From: Acetobacteraceae bacterium
Lineage (GTDB): Bacteria; Pseudomonadota; Alphaproteobacteria; Acetobacterales; Acetobacteraceae
Assembly: GCA_030039695.1 (NCBI GenBank)
Contig: JASHVB010000609.1
Location: forward strand, 1-6,758
Direction of reading: 5' to 3'
Length of the DNA stretch: 6,758 bases
Shown here: in pieces, positions 1-5,410 of the stretch
Layout: each line of letters opens with the position of its first letter
Position numbering within the stretch: the stretch's first letter is position 1
Notes under the pieces: generated by a model
Seen by the model: only the letters and a program-made list of their open reading frames with translations
Told to the model about the DNA's origin: nothing
Database searches by the model: none
Position numbers and translations under genes: made by a program

Positions 1-556
1 CAACATTCGCCGCGTCGATCTCGCGGTAGAAGTCACCGCGCGCTGCTTTCGTTATATAGCCGGCGGTGACAGCGACGGTCTTCAGCCCCGCCTCATGGCA
101 GGCGATCGCGGTGTCCACTGCGTATTCCAGGAAGATGACCGGATCGTTGTAGGTAAACGCGACCGAGCGGCAGCCAAGCCGCCGTGCCGCCTCGGCAATC
201 TGTGCCGGTCCGGCACTCTGATTAAGCTTGTCGATCTCACGCGCTTTCGAGATGTCCCAGTTCTGACAAAACTTGCAGGTCAGGTTGCAGCCCGCAGTGC
301 CGAAGGAGAACACCGGCGTGCCGGGCAGGAAATGATTGAGTGGCTTTTTCTCGATCGGGTCGATGCAGAAGCCGGAGGAACGACCATAAGTGGTCAACAC
401 CAGCCTGTCGTTTTCGCGTGCCCGTACGAAGCAAAGCCCGCGCTGGCCTTCGTGCAGCTTGCACAGGCGCGGGCAGACGTCGCACTGGAGGCGTCCGTCC
501 GGCAGAACGTGCCAGTGGCGGGCGGGGAAGATAGCGGTGTCGAGCGCGGTCTCCAT
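1..556 (-). CDS. amrS: AmmeMemoRadiSam system radical SAM enzyme (AmrS), C-terminal half missing at window edge
   Basis: Read from the minus strand, this frame stays open from ATG at 556-554 to the window edge, giving 185 residues without a stop. Residues 86-97 carry the radical SAM cluster motif: GTAGCNLTCKFC supplies C90, C94 and C97 in the CxxxCxxC spacing that binds a 4Fe-4S cluster and S-adenosylmethionine. The sequence GFCIDPIEKKPLNHF (62-76) followed by PGTPVFSFGTAGC is typical of PflA-like radical SAM proteins of the AmmeMemoRadiSam family. An N-terminal cysteine group (C25, C28, C32, C42) precedes it. The family's reaction is not established. The start is the first ATG after an in-frame stop at 571-569; no clear Shine-Dalgarno sequence is visible. 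Family members are roughly twice this length, so the 3' half lies off the window. The divergent neighbour encodes the other two parts of the system, which supports the call. Confidence 0.93.
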   Translation of the reverse strand, partial: METALDTAIFPARHWHVLPDGRLQCDVCPRLCKLHEGQRGLCFVRARENDRLVLTTYGRSSGFCIDPIEKKPLNHFLPGTPVFSFGTAGCNLTCKFCQNWDISKAREIDKLNQSAGPAQIAEAARRLGCRSVAFTYNDPVIFLEYAVDTAIACHEAGLKTVAVTAGYITKAARGDFYREIDAANV

Positions 557-600
557 TGAGTCGCATAGTTAGCGCCGGCGTGTGCCCGGGGCGAGGGGGC

Positions 601-606
601 ATTATA
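601..606 (-). promoter_or_regulatory. Candidate -10 element for amrS
   Basis: The minus strand reads a perfect TATAAT here, 44 bases upstream of the amrS ATG, in otherwise very GC-rich DNA. Transcription would begin near 594 and leave a leader of about 38 bases. No TTGACA-like -35 is visible at 16-18 bases spacing (the site reads GCCCGG or similar). If real, the promoter would therefore need an activator or another form of recognition. Confidence 0.4.
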
Positions 607-635
607 GAAGCACTGCGGGCGCGCCGGGCCTGGGG

Positions 636-652
636 CAGGAGCCTGCCTCCTG
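636..652. repeat. Inverted repeat CAGGAG-5-CTCCTG
   Basis: A perfect 6-bp inverted repeat (636-641 and 647-652) has a 5-base loop, CCTGC. A second, overlapping dyad, GGCAGG-AG-CCTGCC (634-647), uses part of the same bases, so two alternative structures are possible. It lies just upstream of the candidate amrS promoter. It could be a protein-binding site or chance in GC-rich DNA. Confidence 0.4.
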
Positions 653-688
653 ATCAGGTCGCGCAACCGGGTCAGCGAACACCTGATC
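652..688. repeat. Inverted repeat GATCAGGT-21-ACCTGATC
   Basis: Two perfect 8-base arms (652-659 and 681-688) are separated by 21 bases. The arm centres are 29 bases apart, close to but not exactly three helical turns. This is the longest perfect inverted repeat I noticed in the intergenic region. It lies about 75 bases upstream of the predicted amrS transcription start, where an activator or a shared divergent regulator could bind. It ends 355 bases ahead of the amrBA start. Its role is inferred from position and symmetry only. Confidence 0.5.
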
Positions 689-968
689 TGCGAGTATGCC
701 GCGGCAGAGATTTTCTCATCCGCACTGCGAGCGCGCGGCTTCGATAACAACGCGCAAGTGCCGGCAGCATCAGATGCGCTGCGGCGCCCCGCGACGACCG
801 CGCCGACAGGCGGAACGAACAGGCGGCCAAGGGAGCGACGGCGCTCACTCAGCCATGCGGCACTCAAGGCAGGCGGGTGACTCGCTCTAGGGCTGCAGTC
901 GGCGTATGACTTCCGCGGCTCTGCACTCTTTTCGACCGAGTCGGTGCGCGTTCGGCGCAATCCGTGCT

Positions 969-1000
969 TTCGATCGCGCTCTACCTTCGATCGCGGTCTA
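969..1000. repeat. Tandem direct repeat of 15 bp upstream of amrBA
   Basis: TTCGATCGCGCTCTA (969-983) is followed, after CC, by TTCGATCGCGGTCTA (986-1000). The copies differ at one base (C979 against G996) and the period is 17. Each copy contains the palindrome CGATCG. The pair ends 42 bases before the GTG start of amrBA, within promoter or leader distance. It may be a regulator-binding pair or a short local duplication. Confidence 0.6.
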
Positions 1001-1031
1001 GCCGATGACCAACGCGACCGCTGTTGCTGCC

Positions 1032-1036
1032 GAGGT
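1032..1036 (+). promoter_or_regulatory. Ribosome binding site deciding the GTG start of amrBA
   Basis: GAGGT lies 6 bases ahead of GTG at 1043. It favours this start over the upstream in-frame GTG at 944, whose added 33 residues are Arg/Cys-rich and unlike the family. The family's conserved N-terminus begins directly at the chosen start. Confidence 0.7.
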
Positions 1037-1042
1037 CCTGCC

Positions 1043-2554
1043 GTGACCTTCATTCGATCCCCGGCCGTTGCCGGCACCTTCTACCCAGCCGACCCCGTTG
1101 TTCTGCGCAACCAGATTGCCGGCTTTCTGGCCGACGTCGACCGCGCGCCGCCGACCACAACGGCGCTACTCAAGGCAATCATCGGTCCACACGCAGGATA
1201 CGTGTATTCCGGCCCCATCGCTGCCCGCGCCTACGCCCGTCTCGCTGAGGCGCGTGGCCGGGTCAGCCGCGTCGTGCTGATCGGCCCGTCGCACTACGTC
1301 GGCTTCCACGGCCTCGCCGTCGACACCGCCGACGCTTGGTCGCTGCCAAACGGCACTGTCGCGCTCGATACCGATGCGATCGCACGACTCCGCCAGTTCC
1401 CCATGGTCGTTACCCGCGAAGCTGCCTACGCCAGGGAACACGCTCTGGAGGTGCATGTGCCCTTTTTGCACCACATACTGGGCAGCGATTTCCGCTTGGT
1501 ACCGCTGGTCGCGGGTGAGGCCCCGGCCGACGCTCTCGCCGCCATATTCACCGCGCTCTGGGGCGGCCCCGAGACGCGGTTCGTCATTTCCACCGACTTG
1601 TCGCACTACCTCGACTACGCCGCCGCGCGGGACATCGACCGGCGCACCGCCGAAGCGATCGAGCGCCTCGACCACGACATGTTAGGGCCCATCCACGCCT
1701 GCGGCTGCGTCCCGACGCGTGGCATGCTGCTGTCGGCCAAGCAGCGCGGCATGGCGGTCGAGCGCCTCGACCTGCGCAATTCCGGCGACACCGCCGGACC
1801 GCGAGATCGCGTGGTCGGCTACGGCGCCTGGGCGCTATACGAGCCGGGCGCCGTTAGCGAAACGATCGACGTCGAACCTGCTACGGTAGCGGCGGTCGGG
1901 CCGATGCTGTTGCAGGCGGCCCGCAGGGCCATCGAGATCGGCTTCAACACCGGGCGGCCGGCGCAGGTCATCACCAACACCGCACTGCCGCCGCTGCTGG
2001 CAGGACACGCTGCTGCCTTCGTCACGCTGTGCCGGAACGGGCAGTTGCGCGGCTGTGTCGGCTCCCCCGTCGCCTGGCGTCCGCTGATCGAGGACGTCGT
2101 GCAACACGCGTTCAACGCTGCGTTTCGGGACCCTCGCTTTCCCCCGCTGGCGCTGCCAGAGGAAGACGCGCTCGACCTGTCCATCTCGGTGCTGACGCCG
2201 CCGGCGCCGATGGCATTCTCCGGCGAGGCGGACCTGCTGGCGCAGCTCCGCCCGGGGTTGGACGGGCTGATGATCGACGACGCCGGTCGCCGTGCCTTGT
2301 TCCTTCCCACCGTGTGGGCGGAAATCCCCCAGCCGCGCACGTTCCTGACGCAGCTGAAGCTGAAGGCTGGCCTGCCGGCAGATCATTTCTCGTCCGGCTT
2401 CACCGCGCAGCGGTTCCGATCCGTCGAGGTGAAGGGCCGCATGGCCGATTATGATCCGGCCCCGAGCCCGGTTGTGCTGGTGTCGACGCCCGATCGGCTC
2501 GCCGGCTCGCCGCTCGAGCGGCACACCATGACCGCGGTTAGCGCACCTGGGTGA
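1043..2554 (+). CDS. amrB: AmmeMemoRadiSam fusion: Memo-like AmrB domain plus AMMECR1-like AmrA domain
   Basis: This is a 503-residue fusion. The N-terminus TFIRSPAVAGTFYPADP and residues up to about 268 form a Memo-like domain, related to LigB-type extradiol dioxygenases. Landmarks are GPHAGYVYSG (H50), IGPSHY (H84), EHALEVHVPF (132-141), ISTDLSHY (182-189), ACG (219-221, C220) and the closing VVGYGAWALY (257-266). H50, H84 and C220 align by eye with the His, His and Cys metal ligands reported for human MEMO1. After a short linker, residues from about 282 to 490 form an AMMECR1 domain with the signature LRGCVGS (335-341) and RDPRFPPL (362-369). No signal peptide or membrane segment is seen, so it is probably cytoplasmic. 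The family's biochemical role is unknown. It lies divergent from the radical SAM partner amrS, and its 3' end overlaps the convergent pal gene by 17 bp. The GTG start is set by the GAGGT site and by family alignment. Confidence 0.93.
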   Translation: MTFIRSPAVAGTFYPADPVVLRNQIAGFLADVDRAPPTTTALLKAIIGPHAGYVYSGPIAARAYARLAEARGRVSRVVLIGPSHYVGFHGLAVDTADAWSLPNGTVALDTDAIARLRQFPMVVTREAAYAREHALEVHVPFLHHILGSDFRLVPLVAGEAPADALAAIFTALWGGPETRFVISTDLSHYLDYAAARDIDRRTAEAIERLDHDMLGPIHACGCVPTRGMLLSAKQRGMAVERLDLRNSGDTAGPRDRVVGYGAWALYEPGAVSETIDVEPATVAAVGPMLLQAARRAIEIGFNTGRPAQVITNTALPPLLAGHAAAFVTLCRNGQLRGCVGSPVAWRPLIEDVVQHAFNAAFRDPRFPPLALPEEDALDLSISVLTPPAPMAFSGEADLLAQLRPGLDGLMIDDAGRRALFLPTVWAEIPQPRTFLTQLKLKAGLPADHFSSGFTAQRFRSVEVKGRMADYDPAPSPVVLVSTPDRLAGSPLERHTMTAVSAPG

Positions 2555-3056
2555 TGGCATTGCGGTTCTTCGCCCAGGCCTCGGGCGTGTTCGCTGGATC
2601 GATTGGGCGGTCCTTGCCGTAGCTCACGGCCTGCAGCCGCGCGGGGCTTATGCCCTGCGCCGCCAGGAAAGTCGCGTCGGTCGCGGCTCGGCGTTGGCCG
2701 AGGGCGAGGTTGTACTCCTCGGTGCCGCGTTCGTCGCAGTTGCCCGAGATGATGACGCCGACCGTGGGATGATGTTGCAGCCACTGCGCCTGGCGCATCA
2801 GCGTGCTGCGGGCGGGGTCGGTCAGATCGCTGTGGTCGGTTTGGAAGAAGATGCGATCGCCCACGTTCTGTACCAGGTCCTCCTCGCCACCTGGCGTGAC
2901 CTGGTCGCCGGCATAGCCGGCCCCGCCCGGCCCTGGGCCGGCCCCTGCGCCCATGCCCGCGCCGTCCGTCCCGGTACTGGCGCCTTGCTCGGAGGACGCG
3001 CACGCGGCCAGCAGCGTTGCGGTGAGTGCGAGGCAGCAGAGAGAGCGAAAACGCAT
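2538..3056 (-). CDS. pal: Peptidoglycan-associated lipoprotein Pal (OmpA-like domain)
   Basis: A 172-residue lipoprotein that would anchor the outer membrane to peptidoglycan as part of the Tol-Pal system. The signal peptide MRFRSLCCLALTATLLAAC ends in a lipobox (LAAC, lipidated C19). Residue +2 is Ala, not Asp, consistent with sorting to the outer membrane. A Gly-rich low-complexity linker (about 29-57) leads to the OmpA-like domain (about 61-172). There, GNCDERGTEEYNLALGQRRA (105-124) is the peptidoglycan-binding signature, with D108 and R123 as the expected diaminopimelate contacts, followed by VSYGKDRP (144-151). ATG at 3056 is chosen over an upstream in-frame start at 3257 because it places a proper signal peptide at the N-terminus and has AAAGGT upstream. 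No tolB, tolQRA or cpoB neighbour is in this window, which is unusual for pal; it may be a second copy or a relocated one. Confidence 0.93.
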   Translation of the reverse strand: MRFRSLCCLALTATLLAACASSEQGASTGTDGAGMGAGAGPGPGGAGYAGDQVTPGGEEDLVQNVGDRIFFQTDHSDLTDPARSTLMRQAQWLQHHPTVGVIISGNCDERGTEEYNLALGQRRAATDATFLAAQGISPARLQAVSYGKDRPIDPANTPEAWAKNRNAITQVR

Positions 3057-3062
3057 GCGCGG

Positions 3063-3068
3063 ACCTTT
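3063..3068 (-). promoter_or_regulatory. Ribosome binding site of pal
   Basis: The minus strand reads AAAGGT, 6 bases before the ATG at 3056. It supports the signal-peptide start over the 67-residue upstream extension. Confidence 0.6.
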
Positions 3069-3308
3069 CACTGGCGAATCACGAGGGCGGCGACCGTAGT
3101 GGGCTCGGATGCCGCTGCAACTGCGAAAATATGACGCCCAACAATCGCCCTCTCGCGTGAAGCACGAGTGGCCACGCGGTGAAGCGCCTCGGGTGACGGT
3201 GCCGAACCGGCAGAGTGTCAGAGCCGTATCCGCCCCCTCCGCACCACGTGCGCGCACCGCCGCTGTTCCGCGGGCGAGGTGTGGCGGCTTCCTTGTCTCA
3301 CGCCAACC

Positions 3309-3325
3309 GCGACCGATATGGTCGC
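3309..3325. promoter_or_regulatory. Perfect dyad GCGACC-5-GGTCGC upstream of trxB
   Basis: Two 6-base arms (3309-3314 and 3320-3325) flank GATAT. TTGTCT at 3293-3298 lies 16 bases before GATATG, a weak -35/-10 pair, so the dyad would cover the -10. That layout fits a repressor site or a redox-responsive regulator site for trxB. The alternative trxB start at ATG 3318 falls inside the dyad, which makes that start less likely. Confidence 0.35.
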
Positions 3326-3353
3326 CTCAGCGCAGAATCCGGACACAGAACCC

Positions 3354-4322
3354 ATGCCTGAGACGCATCGTAGCCGCGTGGCGATCATTGGCGCCGGCCC
3401 CGCCGGTTACACCGCGGCCATCTACGCCGCTCGCGCAAACCTACAGCCGATCCTGCTGACCGGCCTGCAGCCGGGTGGCCAGCTCACCATCACCACCGAC
3501 GTCGAGAACTACCCGGGCTTTGCCGACGTCATCCAGGGGCCGTGGCTGATGGAGCAGATGGCGGCACAGGCACATCATGTCGGGACCCGGATCATCCAGG
3601 ACCTGATCGTCGAGGTCGATTTCCGCGTCCGCCCGTTCCGCCTGCTAGGCGATTCCGGTGACACCTATCTCGCCGACTCGGTCGTGGTCGCCACAGGTGC
3701 GCAGGCCCGTTGGCTCGGCCTCAAATCCGAGCAGCATTTGCAGGGGCGCGGGGTTTCGGCTTGCGCCACGTGCGACGGCTTCTTCTTCCGTGGCAAGCAG
3801 GTCGCCGTGGTCGGCGGCGGGAACACCGCGGTGGAGGAGGCGCTTTATCTGACCCACCACGCCGATCATGTCACGCTGATTCACCGTCGCGACGCGCTGC
3901 GGGCCGAGAAGATCCTGCAGGGGCGCCTGTTCAGCAATCCGAAGATCAGCGTGCTCTGGGACACGGTCGTGACCGAAATCCTGGGCGGCGGCACGCCGGA
4001 AGGCGTGACTGGCGTTCGGCTGCGTAACGTGAAAGACGACAGTGAGGCCATCCTGCCGGTGGATGGTGTGTTCATCGCTATAGGGCACACGCCCAACACC
4101 GGCGTCTTCGCCGGCCACCTGGACATGGACCCCGAGGGCTATATCAAGACGGAGGCCGGCAGCACGCGAACCTCGCTCGAGGGGGTCTTCGCGGCCGGCG
4201 ACGTGCAGGACAAAATCTTCCGCCAAGCGGTGACGGCGGCCGGGACGGGCTGCATGGCGGCACTCGAGGCGGAAAAATGGCTGGCCGAGCATGCCGCGAC
4301 TCTGGCGCTCGCGGCGGATTAG
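3354..4322 (+). CDS. trxB: Thioredoxin reductase (NADPH), TrxB
   Basis: A 322-residue flavoprotein that passes electrons from NADPH through FAD and a redox-active disulfide to thioredoxin in the cytoplasm. The FAD-binding loop GAGPAG is at 13-18, followed by GGQLTITTDVENYPGF (41-56). The active-site pair C137 and C140 sits in the motif CATCDGFFF (137-145). The NADPH domain shows GGGNTAVEEA (154-163) and HRR (177-179), which binds the 2'-phosphate. The second FAD signature is GVFAAGDVQD (277-286), and RQAVTAAGTGC follows at 290-300. Length is normal for low-molecular-weight bacterial TrxB. ATG 3354 is chosen because the family motif begins about 12 residues in; ATG 3318 and GTG 3279 are in frame, and none of the three has a strong Shine-Dalgarno site. 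It is divergent from pal and followed by a lysR gene, an arrangement I recall from other alphaproteobacteria. Confidence 0.95.
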   Translation: MPETHRSRVAIIGAGPAGYTAAIYAARANLQPILLTGLQPGGQLTITTDVENYPGFADVIQGPWLMEQMAAQAHHVGTRIIQDLIVEVDFRVRPFRLLGDSGDTYLADSVVVATGAQARWLGLKSEQHLQGRGVSACATCDGFFFRGKQVAVVGGGNTAVEEALYLTHHADHVTLIHRRDALRAEKILQGRLFSNPKISVLWDTVVTEILGGGTPEGVTGVRLRNVKDDSEAILPVDGVFIAIGHTPNTGVFAGHLDMDPEGYIKTEAGSTRTSLEGVFAAGDVQDKIFRQAVTAAGTGCMAALEAEKWLAEHAATLALAAD

Positions 4323-4469
4323 GCTGAAACTATCGAATTGGCCCGGTATAGGGCCGACCAGACTCGTGATGGATCGTCTATCATCCGCGGCGCCGGCGCC
4401 TAGAACATGCCGGTAGGGCTCGCGGAGCAGCGCCGGTAGCCAGGCCGGCGCCACGGGAGAGGCTGTAAC
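4323..4469. other. trxB-lysR intergenic region with hairpin and 12-bp palindrome
   Basis: A stem of 5 GC pairs, GGCCC (4340-4344) with GGGCC (4351-4355), extends by a G-T and a T-A pair to 4338-4357. It has a 6-base loop and no T run, so at best it is an unusual or Rho-assisted terminator for trxB. GGCGCCGGCGCC at 4389-4400 is a perfect 12-bp palindrome, and its half GGCGCC recurs at 4447-4452. GCCGGTAG occurs twice, at 4409-4416 and 4432-4439. LysR regulators often bind their own upstream region, and this is the expected place for such a site. Confidence 0.45.
4455..4462 (+). promoter_or_regulatory. Ribosome binding site of lysR
   Basis: GGGAGAGG lies 7 bases ahead of the ATG at 4470, a good purine-rich site that supports this start. 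Confidence 0.65.
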
Positions 4470-5354
4470 ATGGACTGGGACAAGCTGCGCGTCTTCCACG
4501 CGGTGGCCGAGGCAGGCAGCTTCACGCATGCCGGGGACACGCTGAATCTCAGCCAGTCCGCGGTATCGCGGCAGATTTCCGCGCTGGAAGAAGCGTTGCA
4601 GGTCCCGTTGTTCCACCGTCACGCGCGCGGCCTGATCCTGACCGAGCAAGGCGAGGCGCTGAACCGCACCGTGCGAGAGGTGTTTGCCAAACTGGCGGTG
4701 ACCGAGGCACTGCTGACGGAAAGCAAGGAAAAGCCCGCCGGCCGGCTGAAGGTGACGACGACGGTGGGGTTCGGCTCGGCCTGGCTCGCGCCGCGGCTGC
4801 AGGACTTCCTGGAAATGTACCCGGACGTGTCGATCTCGCTGCTGCTCGACGACTCCGACCTCGATCTCGCGATGCGCGAGGCGGATGTGGCGATCCGCAT
4901 GCATCCACCAAAGCAGCCGGACCTGGTGCAGCGCCACCTGATGAATATCGAATGGCAGGTCTGCGCTTCGCCCGATTATCTCAAGACGCACGGCGTGCCG
5001 CAGCGTCCCGAGGACCTCGATGCGCACAAGCTGATCCTGTTCGGCGACTATCACCCGCCGGTGAGCGACATGAACTGGCTGGCCGAGGCCGGCCGCCGGC
5101 CTGGCAACCCCCGGCGGGCACTGCTGGAAGTGAACTCGACGCAGGCGATCATGCTGGCCGTGCGGTCGGGGCTGGGGATCAGTGCGCTGCCGGACTTCGT
5201 GATGGCCGAGGCGCCCGACCTCGTGCGCATCCTGCCGGATCTGAAGGGGCCGAAGGTGGAGGTGTATTTCGTGTACCCTGAGGAGCTGCGCAATTCCAAG
5301 CGCGTCGCGGTGTTCCGCGATTTCCTGCTAGCGCGGCTGGCGGAAATACACTGA
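4470..5354 (+). CDS. LysR-type transcriptional regulator
   Basis: A 294-residue regulator of normal LysR-family length. The N-terminal winged helix-turn-helix covers residues 1-62: WDKLRVFHAVAEAGSFTHAG (3-22), the recognition-helix region LSQSAVSRQISALEEAL (27-43), then PLFHRHARGLILTEQGE (46-62). A linker helix (about 63-90) leads to a substrate-binding-like effector domain beginning at GRLKVTTTVGFGSAWLAPRL (91-110) and running to the C-terminus, with GLGISALPDFV near its end. The effector is not readable from the sequence. Family members act as DNA-binding tetramers in the cytoplasm. It follows trxB by 147 bases and precedes ABC permeases by 56 bases on the same strand. Either the trxB/redox side or the transporter could be its target, and trxB-lysR adjacency in other alphaproteobacteria argues that the transporter is the newer neighbour. 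Confidence 0.92.
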   Translation: MDWDKLRVFHAVAEAGSFTHAGDTLNLSQSAVSRQISALEEALQVPLFHRHARGLILTEQGEALNRTVREVFAKLAVTEALLTESKEKPAGRLKVTTTVGFGSAWLAPRLQDFLEMYPDVSISLLLDDSDLDLAMREADVAIRMHPPKQPDLVQRHLMNIEWQVCASPDYLKTHGVPQRPEDLDAHKLILFGDYHPPVSDMNWLAEAGRRPGNPRRALLEVNSTQAIMLAVRSGLGISALPDFVMAEAPDLVRILPDLKGPKVEVYFVYPEELRNSKRVAVFRDFLLARLAEIH

Positions 5355-5401
5355 GGGACTGAGCCGGTCGGAGCCACTCCGCTCCCTGGGCGAGGCGTTG
5401 C

Positions 5402-5408
5402 GGAGGAG
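5402..5408 (+). promoter_or_regulatory. Strong ribosome binding site of the first permease
   Basis: GGAGGAG ends 2 bases before the ATG at 5411, with the core GGAGG 4 bases away. It is the strongest Shine-Dalgarno sequence in the window and fixes the start. Confidence 0.7.
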
Positions 5409-5410
5409 TC

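Larger units (their letters stand above)
557..1042. other. Divergent intergenic region between amrS and amrBA (486 bp, no gene)
   Basis: No convincing gene lies here. The open frames on either strand are rich in Arg, Ser and Pro, match no family I recognise, and have no ribosome binding site I trust. No tRNA-like T-arm is seen. The stretch does hold several symmetrical elements: inverted repeats at 636-652 and 652-688, a perfect 10-bp palindrome TGCCGCGGCA at 697-706, an 11-bp dyad GCATC-A-GATGC at 767-777, and a tandem direct repeat at 969-1000. It must contain the promoters of both divergent genes. At 486 bp it is the longest non-coding stretch in the window, which fits a shared control region or an undetected small RNA. 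Confidence 0.6.
3057..3353. other. Divergent intergenic region between pal and trxB (297 bp)
   Basis: No gene is supported here. I find no strong promoter match for pal; TTGCAG and TACGGT with 16 bases between them on the minus strand is the best weak candidate. Symmetrical elements include TGCCG-AAC-CGGCA at 3200-3212, the stronger dyad at 3309-3325, and an imperfect direct repeat, CGCGTGAAGC (3154-3163) against CGCGGTGAAGC (3175-3185). The right end may instead be coding if trxB starts further upstream at ATG 3318 or GTG 3279. Confidence 0.5.

Noticed and set aside
95..559. Plus-strand open frame of 154 codons opposite amrS
   Set aside because: It lies antisense to a clearly recognised radical SAM gene and shows no family features.
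767..777. GCATC-A-GATGC as an independent operator
   Set aside because: Five-base arms are expected by chance in this length of DNA; it is noted within the intergenic entry only.
944..1042. 33-residue N-terminal extension of amrBA from GTG 944
   Set aside because: The extension is Arg/Cys-rich and unlike the family, while GTG 1043 has a GAGGT site and begins the conserved N-terminus.
394..1077. Minus-strand open frame of 227 codons covering the intergenic region and the 5' part of amrS
   Set aside because: It overlaps amrS in another frame, is Arg/Ser/Ala-rich and has no recognisable domain; stop codons are rare in GC-rich DNA.
3057..3257. 67-residue N-terminal extension of pal
   Set aside because: It would bury the lipoprotein signal peptide inside the protein; ATG 3056 has its own ribosome binding site.
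4338..4357. Intrinsic terminator after trxB
   Set aside because: The stem is only 5 GC pairs plus two weaker pairs, and no T run follows, so I list it only as a hairpin.
3645..5054. Minus-strand open frame of 469 codons
   Set aside because: It runs antisense through trxB and lysR, both firmly identified; its composition (His, Arg, Gln-rich) is typical of a shadow frame.
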